39,648 nucleotides of DNA. It comes from Phycisphaerae bacterium. Its GTDB lineage: Bacteria; Planctomycetota; Phycisphaerae; Phycisphaerales; UBA1924. The position numbers and the translations under genes are program-made. The stretch lies in the NCBI GenBank assembly GCA_016794925.1, contig JAEUIW010000006.1, forward strand, positions 156,345-195,992, read 5' to 3'. This document shows, piece after piece, positions 1-8,645 of the stretch. A model generated the notes under the pieces. It did no database searches. It saw nothing but the letters and a program-made list of their open reading frames with translations, and was not told the origin of the DNA. The first letter of the stretch is position 1. Every line of letters begins with the position of its first letter.

Positions 1-1094
1 GCTGCAAAGCCGGACGGCCGATTCGCTCCCCCCACCCCCCCCACCCCCCCCACCCCCCCCACCCCCCCTACCCCCCCTACCCCCCCCACCCCGCCCGCGC
101 CGAACTCCGAATCGGGGCGCGGCAGCCAAAGAAAATTGATCTGCGCACGGCCGTAGGTAATGGACTGGCTGGCCACTTCGAGCGCGGCTTCGTACCAGCC
201 GAACCCGGGGAGCTGCGGCGACCAGTCGAACTGCCGACCGCCGGGCGGGAGCGACCGAGTTTCTATCGACACCACGCGGCCGTCGGCGTCTCGGACCGTA
301 AAGCTGGCTTCCAGGGGTTCGCCGACGAGATCGTGCACGAGGGCCGCGAGCGTGACCGGATCGGGACCGAAGAGGACGTTGGACGGCTCGTTGGTGGAGA
401 GCTCGACGCGGGGGAGCTGGAAGACGGTCACGTCATCGAAGTACGCCGCGCCGGCGAGGTCTTCTTCCCATATCTGACGTGCCGGTGGGAGGCGCGACGT
501 CTCGAATTCCCGGGGCTGCAACAGGAGCAGTTCGACCTGCAGGAACGCGGCGTCCCTGAAGCGGTCCGCGAGTTCGACGGACACCTGCTGCCACTCCGAC
601 TCGGCGCGCACCGGCGCGGAGCGAACGTCCGAGCCGGCAATGGGAACACGGGTCGCGCTCAGGAACTGGGCGGAGAGCACGGCCCGTGCGTGAACGAGCC
701 CCTCGGTACGAACTCGTGCCGACACGAGGTAATTCCCGGCGGGGAACACGGGGATCGCGCCCCCGTCCAGACGGAGGGCGGTGGAGCCGCCCTTGGTGGG
801 CAGGACCACGCAGTCGCGGCCCGAGGAGGCGAACCGGTCGGAGAACGAGGCCGCGTTCCACGCGGGGAACGTGGGGCGGTTGCGTTCGGGAGGGCGGTGC
901 TGGGCGCGGAACCAGTATTGCGGGACGGCTTCGGGATTCGTGTCGCGTTCTTCAAAGTCAAAGAGCCGCACCACGCGACGGGCGGTGTCGGCTTTGTCGG
1001 TCCCGCCCTGCGACCACGCGGCGCACGGGCAGGCGAGGACGGCGAGCACCGCCGCGAGCGCGCGCAAACCAACTGTCGCCCGTGCGTGGGTCAC
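1..1094 (-). CDS. Secreted protein of unknown function with Val-Gly-Gly repeat, 3' end outside window
   Basis: An open frame starts with GTG at 1094 and stays open to the left edge (364 codons, no stop seen). Residues 1-29 form a signal peptide: basic start, Leu/Ala/Val core and a likely cut after AWS. The mature part begins with a motif reading LFDFEERDTNPEAVPQYWF and contains AGAAYFDDVTVFQLP near residues 213-227. This is the layout of a carbohydrate-binding-like beta-sandwich, and a following domain looks Ig-like (GPDPVTLAALVHD). Residues 336-356 are seven Val-Gly-Gly triplets made by a 9-bp DNA repeat, after which the frame continues with ANRPSGFA. The gene lies 68 bases behind the ABC-2 permease gene on the same strand and may belong to that operon. 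I recognise no enzyme family. Similar FDFEE..PxxW openings occur in uncharacterised planctomycete proteins; that resemblance is from memory. Confidence 0.75.
   Translation of the reverse strand, partial: MTHARATVGLRALAAVLAVLACPCAAWSQGGTDKADTARRVVRLFDFEERDTNPEAVPQYWFRAQHRPPERNRPTFPAWNAASFSDRFASSGRDCVVLPTKGGSTALRLDGGAIPVFPAGNYLVSARVRTEGLVHARAVLSAQFLSATRVPIAGSDVRSAPVRAESEWQQVSVELADRFRDAAFLQVELLLLQPREFETSRLPPARQIWEEDLAGAAYFDDVTVFQLPRVELSTNEPSNVLFGPDPVTLAALVHDLVGEPLEASFTVRDADGRVVSIETRSLPPGGRQFDWSPQLPGFGWYEAALEVASQSITYGRAQINFLWLPRPDSEFGAGGVGGVGGVGGVGGVGGVGGVGGANRPSGFA
28..90 (-). repeat. Seven 9-bp tandem repeats inside a coding frame (Val-Gly-Gly)
   Basis: On the plus strand the bases are runs of 6 to 8 C broken by A at 34, 43, 52, 61, 70, 79 and 88, an exact period of 9. 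Units at 69-70 and 78-79 carry TA instead of CA. In the frame set by the GTG at 1094 each unit reads Val-Gly-Gly (GTG or GTA, then GGG GGG). The variants change only the third base of the Val codon, so purifying selection on the protein is plausible. The coding strand is a series of G7-G8 tracts, which could form G-quadruplexes and slip. Confidence 0.9.
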
Positions 1095-1162
1095 TGGGCT
1101 GTTATCGGCGCTCCGGGCCCGGCGACTGCAGCCACCCGCTGCGGGTGCGAGGGGCGATTGGA

Positions 1163-3004
1163 TCAGGAGGGGCGGTCGGTAAGCCGGTTGAATCGTCGCG
1201 CGGCCACGAGCAGTGCGACGAGCCCGATGACCGAGAGGGCGCCGAAAGACCCGGCAAGGATGACGCTGAAACCGAGCGGATCGAGATCGTCCCTGCCCAG
1301 CCACTCGTAGCGGGGCCAGTACGCGAGGCTGGGCGTACGGAGGGCCGGGCCGAGCGCAAAGACGATCATCGGGAATGGGTTGATCGCAAGGCCTGCGTCC
1401 GCGAGGGGTTTAAGGGCGTGTCGGCCCGCGGGAGGGGCAAGGCTTCCCATCAGGCCCACGAGCACGGGGAAGACCAGCCAGAGGCCGACGAGCACGAGCA
1501 GGTTCAGCGACGAGGCGGTGGTCGCCTTCCGCACCGCGAGCCCGAGCACGAGGCCGGTGCAGACCGGCAGCAGCCCGCAGGCGAAGAGGATGAGCGTGAG
1601 ATGGAGGAAGAAGATGGGGTGGACGAAGCCGGCGAACGCGGCGACGCCGAAGTGCGCGAGCGCGTACGCGGGAATGTACCAGACGCGGGCCACGGCCGCG
1701 CCAGCCTTGGCAAACAGGATCGAGGCCGGGCTGAGGCGCGAGGTGAGCAGAGCGTCCCAGGTACGGGCCTCGCGCTCGACGCCGACGGCGCCCGGGGCGG
1801 ACTGCGCGTTGAGGAGCGCGAGGACGCCGACGCTCACCAGCGCGACGGTGTAATGGAGCTCCTCGGAATGGAACGGGAGGTGGGTGTAGAGCCACACCAG
1901 ACCGAGCAGGACGCTCGCGACCAGCGTTCGTCGGGCCGTGCGCGACTTGACCGCCGGCCGCCGGTACTCGCGCCAGAACACCGGTGAGCCCGTGAGCGTG
2001 CGGCTGGAGGGGCGTTTCTTCGTCGCGGGGACGGCGGGCGCGGGGGTTCCGTCGCCGGCGGCTGCGGGCGCAGGGCCTTCGCCGCCCGGGTCCGGCCGGC
2101 CGGCGGCCTCGCGGAGCATGACGCGGCGCAGCGAGGCGGCCGCGAGTGCGGCGGCGGCAATCCCGATGGCGATCTGGTACGCCGCGCCGATGAGCCAGAG
2201 CTGGGTGGTGCCGACGCCGGGCGCCACGACGATGCGGCCGCCGCCCAGGAGCGCGGACAGGCACAGGAACGGGCTGGTGGCGGTGACGAACCAGGGCGGT
2301 GGGGCTCGGAACTGGCCGATGGCCATGGCGGTGAAGAACGGCGCAACGGTGAGCAAGCCGTATGTGGCCAGAGCGAAAGCCGCGGCGGCCGCGGCGCGGG
2401 TGTGCCAGGTGGAGAACAGCAGGGCCAGGGCCGCGGTGGCGAGGGCGCTGCCGAGCGTGAGGGCGACGGAGGCGGCCACGAACTCGGCATCGAGCCCGCC
2501 GAACACGCGCACGGAGAGGAGGAGTGGAGCGGCGGAGATCACCAGGAGCATCAACTGCGCCAGGCGCGCGGTGAGTTTTCCGCCGACGATCTGCAGGGCG
2601 GAGAGGGGCGTGGTGACGAGCGTTGGGAGCGTCCGGGCCCGCTTCTCGTCGCACACGGCCGAGGATGCCAGCCCCGGGGCCACGAGCGTGATGGCGGTCA
2701 ACTGCAGGAAGCCCAGCACGTTGGCGAGGAGCGGCGCGACGCGCTGGAGGGTCTGGAGCGCGGACGCGCCGGGGAGCCGGGACGCGTCCGCGGTGGCACC
2801 GAAAAACACGAGCGCGGCCACGCCCGCGAGCAGCAGCACGAACCCGGCGCGGGTCCAGTAGGTCGAGCGGTGCCGGCCGAGCACCAGCATCTCCTTCAGG
2901 AAGACCGGGCCGAAGAGCACGGCGAGCGGACCGGGGCGGCCAGCCGTCGGGAGCGAACCGGCGGGGTTCGCGGGGGCAGCGGGAGGCGCGGCCGGAGCGT
3001 CCAT
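1163..3004 (-). CDS. ABC-2 type transporter permease
   Basis: A 613-residue integral membrane protein forming the channel part of an ABC exporter with the ATPase gene just upstream. The start ATG at 3004 overlaps the ATPase stop by one base (TGATG). After an Ala/Pro-rich N-terminus, residues near 33-45 read GPVFLKEMLVLGR, followed by many hydrophobic helices. The sequence VCDEKRARTLPTLVTTPLS is the usual cytosolic E-R/K-x-T-x-x-x-L motif of ABC-2 permeases. A second copy (VEREARTWDALLTSRLSP) opens the second half, after a Pro/Ala-rich linker. Two fused permease halves explain the length, about twice that of a single ABC-2 permease. The substrate cannot be told. The link to the VWA/BatA genes suggests a role in envelope biogenesis or protein maturation, which is inference. 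A longer frame extending 387 bases upstream is only the shadow of the ATPase gene. Confidence 0.9.
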   Translation of the reverse strand: MDAPAAPPAAPANPAGSLPTAGRPGPLAVLFGPVFLKEMLVLGRHRSTYWTRAGFVLLLAGVAALVFFGATADASRLPGASALQTLQRVAPLLANVLGFLQLTAITLVAPGLASSAVCDEKRARTLPTLVTTPLSALQIVGGKLTARLAQLMLLVISAAPLLLSVRVFGGLDAEFVAASVALTLGSALATAALALLFSTWHTRAAAAAAFALATYGLLTVAPFFTAMAIGQFRAPPPWFVTATSPFLCLSALLGGGRIVVAPGVGTTQLWLIGAAYQIAIGIAAAALAAASLRRVMLREAAGRPDPGGEGPAPAAAGDGTPAPAVPATKKRPSSRTLTGSPVFWREYRRPAVKSRTARRTLVASVLLGLVWLYTHLPFHSEELHYTVALVSVGVLALLNAQSAPGAVGVEREARTWDALLTSRLSPASILFAKAGAAVARVWYIPAYALAHFGVAAFAGFVHPIFFLHLTLILFACGLLPVCTGLVLGLAVRKATTASSLNLLVLVGLWLVFPVLVGLMGSLAPPAGRHALKPLADAGLAINPFPMIVFALGPALRTPSLAYWPRYEWLGRDDLDPLGFSVILAGSFGALSVIGLVALLVAARRFNRLTDRPS

Positions 3005-3945
3005 CAGTTCACGGCTCCCCTGGTCAGACGCAGGAACGCCTCCTCGAGCTTGAGGGGCCGGGGCGTGAACGACGCGATCCGTCCGCCCCGGGCGATGACG
3101 GCCTCGATGAGGAAGTGATGACCGTTCACGGCCGGGGCGAGCTCGATGGTGAGGGAGCGATCCTCGGCGGCGACGGAGCGGACGCGGGGATCGGACGCGA
3201 GGTCCGCGGCGATGGCGCGGGCGTCGGCGGGGCCGCCCTCGAGGGTGACGGCGATGCGCTCCCCCGCGCCGGCGCGGGCGAAGGCCTCTCCGATGGGGCC
3301 GGCGAAGAGCAGGGTCCCGCGCTCGATGATGCCGATGGAGGTGCTCATCTCGGCGAGCTCGGTCAGGATGTGGGAGCTGACCATGATGCACTTGCCCATG
3401 TTCCGCAGCTCGGTGAGCAGGGAACGGAGCTCGATGCGGGCACGCGGATCGAGGCCGCTGGCGGGCTCGTCAAGGAGGAGCACCTGGGGCTCGTGCAGGA
3501 GCACCCGGGCGACGCCCAGCCGCTGCTGCATGCCGCGTGAGAGCGAGTCCACCATGGCGTGCCGCTTGGCGGTGAGGTCCGTGAGCTGGAGCACCGAGTC
3601 CACGACGGCGGCGCGCTTGCCGTTGCGTGCCGGGATGCGGAACGCGGCGGCGAAGAACTGCAGGTACTCGTCGACGGTGAGGTCCTCGTAGACGCCGAGG
3701 AAGTCGGGCATGTAGCCGACCAGGCCTCGGATGGCGTCGCCCGAATCGTGCACCCGATGGCCGCAGACGCGGGCATCTCCCGCGGTGGGGCGGAGCAGGC
3801 AGGCGAGGATCTTCATGGCGGTGCTCTTGCCCGCGCCGTTAGGCCCGATGAAACCGAACACCTCGCCGGGCCCGATGTGGAGCGTCAGGCGGTCGAGCGC
3901 GACCAGGGATCCGTAGCGGTGGGTCAGGTCCGTGATCTCGATCAT
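3004..3945 (-). CDS. ABC transporter ATP-binding protein
   Basis: A 313-residue nucleotide-binding subunit that powers the ABC-2 permease encoded next. Walker A GPNGAGKST is at residues 34-42, the signature LSRGMQQRL at 135-143, Walker B with D-loop LLLDEPASGLDP at 156-167, and the H-loop SSH at 190-192. The degenerate signature (LSRGM rather than LSGGQ) is common in the CcmA/ABC-2 exporter class (COG1131). The C-terminal 80 or so residues form the accessory domain often seen in this class. The ATG at 3945 overlaps the previous stop as ATGA and is placed just before the conserved MIEITDLTHRYG start; a 97-residue upstream extension has no family support. It sits in a string of four coupled genes. 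Confidence 0.95.
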   Translation of the reverse strand: MIEITDLTHRYGSLVALDRLTLHIGPGEVFGFIGPNGAGKSTAMKILACLLRPTAGDARVCGHRVHDSGDAIRGLVGYMPDFLGVYEDLTVDEYLQFFAAAFRIPARNGKRAAVVDSVLQLTDLTAKRHAMVDSLSRGMQQRLGVARVLLHEPQVLLLDEPASGLDPRARIELRSLLTELRNMGKCIMVSSHILTELAEMSTSIGIIERGTLLFAGPIGEAFARAGAGERIAVTLEGGPADARAIAADLASDPRVRSVAAEDRSLTIELAPAVNGHHFLIEAVIARGGRIASFTPRPLKLEEAFLRLTRGAVN

Positions 3946-6335
3946 GGCCCGTCGCTCCCGGGATCGGATCTGATGGGCACGGTCAGGCGGAAGATGGCCG
4001 CGTGCGTGGTACGGGCGTCGGCCGCCTCGCCCGCGATGCCCACGCGGCCGGGCCAGTTCTCCACGGCGAGATACACGACGGCCCATCGCCGTGGATCGAG
4101 CGAACGAAGCCGGCTCGCAACGAGACCGCGCCGGTTCGGGCCCGGGACCTGCAAGGCAAGGAGCAGGTCCGACGGCGAGCCCATCGGGTTGAATGGCGCG
4201 CTGCTTGGCGCACGCGCGCCGTCGGATCCGCTCCAATCGTCGTCTCGGAATGAAACCCGGGTCAGCGCGATGCCGTCGCGACTGTCGCCGGCGGGCGAGC
4301 CGCTCTCCTCGCGCGGCGTCCAGGCCTCGGACCCGATCATCGCGATCGCCCGCGCGATCCGCGCGCCGAGCGGCAATCCGCGCACGCGGAGCAGCGGGGC
4401 GTCGGGCGCGGGATCAACCCACGCGGTGATGCCGGGGTCTTCGATGCTGGACTCGAGCATCGAACGGAGCGTCCAGACGAGGAGATCGGCCTCGCTCGGG
4501 GCGAGGGACGCGGACATGGCGGCGGATCCGTCCGGCGCGATCGGCGGCGGCGTGTAGGTGGTCGCCAGCGGACCGAGCGGGCGGGCCGCGCCGGGATCGG
4601 CATCGATCGTCGCGAACCCTCGCGTGAAGCCGCCCGTGGTCGCGCCCTCCAGGCGGGCACGACGCGAGTGATCGGCGAACACCGAAGCGAAGCCCGCACG
4701 GGCGGAAGCCTCGACGCGCACGGGCGAACTCAACCCGTTCCCGAGCGGCATCGGGCTCATCACGGCGTCATAGATGGAGACGGCGGACACCGACTCCGAT
4801 CCGGGGCGCAGCACGCGGGGCGAGCCGTAGCCGAGGGCCGATGCCAGCCCGATCCAGATCAACGCCGACATCCAGGACCGGTGCCTGGCGCGGAGCCGGC
4901 CCAGCAGCGCATAGTCAAGCGGCCCCAGGCACACCGCCAGCAGGCCCATCAGGCCGAGCAGCCCGTAGAACGTCGCCAGGCCCGGGGGGCGGACACGGAC
5001 ATACCAACCCACGAGCGAAGAGAGCGCGAACGCGGTCAGAGCGTCCTCGCCTTGCCCGGCGCCGTAGCCGTGCCATGCAATCGGCGAATCCGCTCGCGTG
5101 GCTTCTCCGAGGGCGTCCTGACCGATGCGCTCGACGATCCGTTGCCACAGGTGCTCGTGGGTCGGCGCATCAACGGTCTCGCACACGCGACGGGGGTCGA
5201 GACCGAGGACCAGCACCCACCCCAGGCCCAGGGGTCCGGTCGCGGCCAGGCCGGACCGATCGTGCTCCGCGTGTGCGTTCGTGCTCGTGGGCCAGAACGC
5301 GCGCCATCCCAGATCGTGGCCGCGGGGCGTGACCGTCAGCACGCGCGCCGGCAGACCGGGAGCGATCGGCGGCGGGCGCCCGATTGGAGATTCGCCGCCG
5401 TCCACGTCCTGCGAGGGAGCTGACACGGCCTCCTCGATCACTTCCCTCGGCATGGTGACCCGCGCAAGAGGCTCGGCGTTCGCCAACGCGCGCCCGTCGG
5501 CGTCGGCGAGCCAAGAGTCCGGCAGCGCATCGGAGGAATCGGCCACGAGGATCAACCGGCCGCCGGACCGCACCCATTGACGCAGCGCCACGCGGGCGCG
5601 CGGGTCGAGCGCCCCGGTGTCCGAAGCGTGGAGCGCCACGACCGCGAGCCCGTCGTACGCGGCCCAGGCGTGCGGCAGGTCCGCGACATCGACGGCGAGC
5701 GGGAAGAACGCCCCCGCGCGGTCCGATTGGAGAGCGTGGCGCTCGAGGGCGGGACGGATCGGCGCCAGGACGGAACCGCCGGCGGAGCGCGTCCGATCAC
5801 GGATGACCAGCACCGCGCCCGGGCCGCACCGGAGCCTGGGCATCGCGTTGTCCAGACTCGACTTGCCCGGGCCAACCGCGAAGGTCGAGCGCGCGTGAAC
5901 TTCACCCTTGGGACCGCGGTAGGTGACCTCGATTCGGTCGCACGGGAAGGGCACGCCGCACACGAGCTGCACGCGCGTGTCGCGGCCGGGGGTCGCCGCG
6001 ACGCTGGCGGTGATCCGCGCGGGCTGCGTCGCGTCCTGATCGAACTCGACCGAGATCGTGCCGACCAGCGCCCGGGTGGTGGGGTTCGAGACCGTGACAG
6101 TGAGCGGACCGAATCGCTCGCACAGCACCGTGTTCGACCAGCCGAAACGAACGAAGAGCGAGGGTTCGTCGCGCTTGGGCGCGGGGGCGGGCGCGTCCGC
6201 CGCGTCGGGCTCGTCCTCAAGAGGCGGGGCCGTCTGGCGCGCAACTTCGGGGATCGAAGGAGGGGCGGCCGGTGAGGCGGCGGCGGCGAGGAGCGCAACG
6301 ACACGCGCCGCGAGCGGCCCCGCCGGGCGAATCAC
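3942..6335 (-). CDS. Membrane-anchored GATase-like protein of the Bat/MoxR cluster
   Basis: A 797-residue protein starting at GTG 6335, which overlaps the stop of the BatA-like gene as GTGA. It begins with a signal peptide or anchor (RVVALLAAAASPAAP), then an Asp/Pro/Ala linker and a beta-rich domain with VTVSNPTTRALVGTISV, typical of an Ig-like fold. Residues about 180-290 resemble a type 1 glutamine-amidotransferase-like or DUF4350 fold (VRSGGRLILVADSSDALP) without a clear catalytic Cys. Two strong membrane helices follow in the middle (ATFYGLLGLMGLLAVCLGPL and ALIWIGLASALGYG), then a long periplasmic C-terminus. Genes of this layout commonly follow BatA-type genes in planctomycetes. The function is unknown; a role in assembling or regulating the VWA/MoxR machine or the exporter is inference from coupling. 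It overlaps the ABC ATPase start by 4 bases. Confidence 0.85.
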   Translation of the reverse strand: MIRPAGPLAARVVALLAAAASPAAPPSIPEVARQTAPPLEDEPDAADAPAPAPKRDEPSLFVRFGWSNTVLCERFGPLTVTVSNPTTRALVGTISVEFDQDATQPARITASVAATPGRDTRVQLVCGVPFPCDRIEVTYRGPKGEVHARSTFAVGPGKSSLDNAMPRLRCGPGAVLVIRDRTRSAGGSVLAPIRPALERHALQSDRAGAFFPLAVDVADLPHAWAAYDGLAVVALHASDTGALDPRARVALRQWVRSGGRLILVADSSDALPDSWLADADGRALANAEPLARVTMPREVIEEAVSAPSQDVDGGESPIGRPPPIAPGLPARVLTVTPRGHDLGWRAFWPTSTNAHAEHDRSGLAATGPLGLGWVLVLGLDPRRVCETVDAPTHEHLWQRIVERIGQDALGEATRADSPIAWHGYGAGQGEDALTAFALSSLVGWYVRVRPPGLATFYGLLGLMGLLAVCLGPLDYALLGRLRARHRSWMSALIWIGLASALGYGSPRVLRPGSESVSAVSIYDAVMSPMPLGNGLSSPVRVEASARAGFASVFADHSRRARLEGATTGGFTRGFATIDADPGAARPLGPLATTYTPPPIAPDGSAAMSASLAPSEADLLVWTLRSMLESSIEDPGITAWVDPAPDAPLLRVRGLPLGARIARAIAMIGSEAWTPREESGSPAGDSRDGIALTRVSFRDDDWSGSDGARAPSSAPFNPMGSPSDLLLALQVPGPNRRGLVASRLRSLDPRRWAVVYLAVENWPGRVGIAGEAADARTTHAAIFRLTVPIRSDPGSDGP

Positions 6336-8497
6336 AGGTACACCCTTCGGTTGTAGATGTACCACTCCAGCATGGCCACCAGCGTGGCGAACAGGAGCAG
6401 CCACGGCCAGAGGCGCTGCACGCCGGGGCCGCCGGCGTTGACCCGGGCCTGCACCACGCGCGAGGCGAGCTCCAGACGGGAGCGGACGCCGAGATTCGAT
6501 TCGGATGCGTCGCACAGGTTCGCCGCGATCGCGCGGCGGGGTCGCCCATCGACCTCGACATCGGTCGGCCCCTTGGGTCCCTCCCACGTCAGCGTGTGGA
6601 TGCCGCGCGAGGTCACGGGGCCGTAGGCCACGCGGTCGTCGGCGCTGGGGGACAGGCCGATGACCTGGCCGGACGCACCGGGGAGCGCCAGCCGCACGTC
6701 GCGCGCGCCCGAGGGCAGCAGCTCGGCCAGCGTCGAGCCGGTCCGGACCTGGCCGAGGCTCTGCCCTTCGGCGCCGGCGGTGAGCCCGGAATCGTGCCCC
6801 AGGTACCGCACGGACGAGGCGAGGAAGAGGACGAAGGACGGGTCGAGCGGCCACGTGGACTCCATCAGATCGAAGGGGGCCACGATGGCGCGGTACCCGA
6901 GTTCCGCGACTTCAACGATCGCCGGGCCGACGCTGGACAGCGCCAGCACGCGTACCGGGGTGCGGGGCTCAACCTCCACGCGGCGCGCGCGGTAGAGCGT
7001 CAGCGCGTCCAGCGAGATCCCGCGCAGCGCCGGGTGATCGCGGGCCCAGTCCAGCACCAGGGCCGCGTCCGCTCCGCCCTTGTCGGTCAGCCCGCGCGGC
7101 GGCGGGGGCACCACGCCGAAGACAAGGCAACGGCCCGGGGGCAGCCCCGGCTTGGGGTCTCCGCCGGCGTTCCCCGTGGCCTTGCGCGTGGGCAACCAGC
7201 GATCGAAGATCGTCAGGTCGAACGCGGCGAGTTCCGGTGACGCCGGCACGTCGATGAGGCGCTGGTACTCCGCGGGGGTCATCACACGCAGCGACGCGAG
7301 GTTCAGCCCCTCCAGCGCGTAGCTGAGCACGAAGTTGCCTTCCGTCACGAGCGCGACGCTCAGACGCTTGGCGGGCGGGACGACCAGGTATCCCTCGTCG
7401 TCCGCGGCGAGCACGTCGGGCGCGGCGTCGCTGGGGTGACGGAGTCGCACGCTGACCACCGCCGCCTGCGCGCGCGTGAGCGTGAACACGGCGCCGGAGG
7501 AGGCGGGGATCGGCTCGGACTCCGTCTCTGCGGCGGTTGCGGCGATCGCGGCGGGGGCCGCGCTCCCGGCGCCGCCCGGCTGGCGCTCCGCCGGCGTGGC
7601 GGCGGACAGAGCGACCGACTTGACCGCCGCGACCTGCCCGTCAAGTGCGAGTTGCACATCGACGCTTCGCGCCAGCGGCGCGGTGCTCTGCAGGCCCACG
7701 AAAATCGAGAGCCGCGAGGGATCGTCGAACGACCGTTCGGCCCGCACGGACGTGATGCCGACGTTGGCCGCCCCGCTCGTTCCGAGCGGGTGGTACACCA
7801 CCTGGTCCTCGACCTCGGGCGTCACGGTCGCGGCGTCGTCCAAACGGCCGTCGCTGAAGAGATGGATGGTCGCGGTCGGGCCCGACAGGATGAGCCCCTT
7901 GTCCTCGACGATCTGCCGCTTGCCCGCGTACGCCTTGGCGAGCGTGAAGGCCTCGCCGAGGGCCGAGCGGCCGTCGGTCGGCGCCACGGATTCGATCGCC
8001 CGCCGAAGATCGGCGCGGCTGGAGGTGAATCCCTGCCGCACCTCCGCCGCGGTGTCGAACGCGATCACCATCGCCTCCCCGCCGCCCCGGCCGAGCAGGT
8101 TTGGCTCCGGGATCGAGTCGATCAGGTCCAGCGCCTGCCGCTTGGCGGCGTCAAGGCGTGACGCGCCCTGCTTGTCGCCGTCGGCGGCGGACATCGAGGC
8201 CGAGCGGTCGATGAGGATCACGTGCCGCTCGCCGGACTGCGCGGTGCCACGGACCTGCGGCTGCGCCAGAGCGAAGAGGCACGCGCCCAGCACCAGCAAC
8301 TGCAGGAGCAGAAGGAGATTGCGACGGAGGCGCTGGAACGGCGCGTTGGCCTGCAGGTCCTGGATGGCCTTCTTCCAGAGCAGCGTGCTGGAGATCTCGA
8401 CTTCGCGCCGGCGGAGCTTGAGGAAATACAGGATGAGCAGCGTCGGCACGGCGACAGCGGCGGCGAGTGCGGCGAGCGTGGGGGTGAGGAACGTCAC
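6332..8497 (-). CDS. BatA-like VWA domain membrane protein
   Basis: A 721-residue protein with GTG start at 8497, preceded by AAGGA at good spacing. The N-terminus matches the aerotolerance-regulator (BatA) N-terminal domain: one helix (LAAAVAVPTLLILYFLKLRRR), the WKKAIQDLQANAPFQRLRRN segment, then a second helix. A von Willebrand factor A domain follows with the metal site DRSAS at residues 97-101. A beta-rich middle, a low-complexity Ala/Pro patch near residue 310, and a C-terminal helix ending in LEWYIYNRRVYL complete it. Such proteins act in the periplasm or at the membrane with MoxR ATPases and DUF58 partners, whose genes lie directly upstream here. The next gene overlaps its stop by 4 bases. 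Its exact client is unknown. Confidence 0.9.
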   Translation of the reverse strand: MTFLTPTLAALAAAVAVPTLLILYFLKLRRREVEISSTLLWKKAIQDLQANAPFQRLRRNLLLLLQLLVLGACLFALAQPQVRGTAQSGERHVILIDRSASMSAADGDKQGASRLDAAKRQALDLIDSIPEPNLLGRGGGEAMVIAFDTAAEVRQGFTSSRADLRRAIESVAPTDGRSALGEAFTLAKAYAGKRQIVEDKGLILSGPTATIHLFSDGRLDDAATVTPEVEDQVVYHPLGTSGAANVGITSVRAERSFDDPSRLSIFVGLQSTAPLARSVDVQLALDGQVAAVKSVALSAATPAERQPGGAGSAAPAAIAATAAETESEPIPASSGAVFTLTRAQAAVVSVRLRHPSDAAPDVLAADDEGYLVVPPAKRLSVALVTEGNFVLSYALEGLNLASLRVMTPAEYQRLIDVPASPELAAFDLTIFDRWLPTRKATGNAGGDPKPGLPPGRCLVFGVVPPPPRGLTDKGGADAALVLDWARDHPALRGISLDALTLYRARRVEVEPRTPVRVLALSSVGPAIVEVAELGYRAIVAPFDLMESTWPLDPSFVLFLASSVRYLGHDSGLTAGAEGQSLGQVRTGSTLAELLPSGARDVRLALPGASGQVIGLSPSADDRVAYGPVTSRGIHTLTWEGPKGPTDVEVDGRPRRAIAANLCDASESNLGVRSRLELASRVVQARVNAGGPGVQRLWPWLLLFATLVAMLEWYIYNRRVYL

Positions 8498-8645
8498 GCC
8501 ATCATCCTTGAGATTCCCGTGAACGGATACCGTGCCGCTTGGGACGCGATCGTCGAACGTCCCGTTTCATTCGCGATGACCAATGGAAGCTGGTCGGTTC
8601 GCCGTGCCGACGGCGCGAGCTTCGTTGGTGTTGGCGCCGCAGATC

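Noticed and set aside
28..92. CRISPR-like or noncoding satellite reading of the C-rich repeat
   Set aside because: The unit is 9 bp with no spacers, and it reads in frame inside an open coding sequence.
1133..1147. CACCCG-CTG-CGGGTG hairpin after the permease gene
   Set aside because: Only six pairs, a three-base loop and no T-run; the next gene is on the same strand 68 bases away, so termination there is not convincing.
333..1987. Overlapping long plus-strand open frames
   Set aside because: They are antisense to the edge gene and the ABC-2 permease. Their sequences are Arg/Gly-rich and lack motifs, while the minus strand gives signal-peptide and membrane-protein sequence.
3005..3391. N-terminal extension of the ABC-2 permease
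   Set aside because: It overlaps the ATPase gene in another frame and is a run of Arg, His and Pro; the TGATG junction marks the real start.
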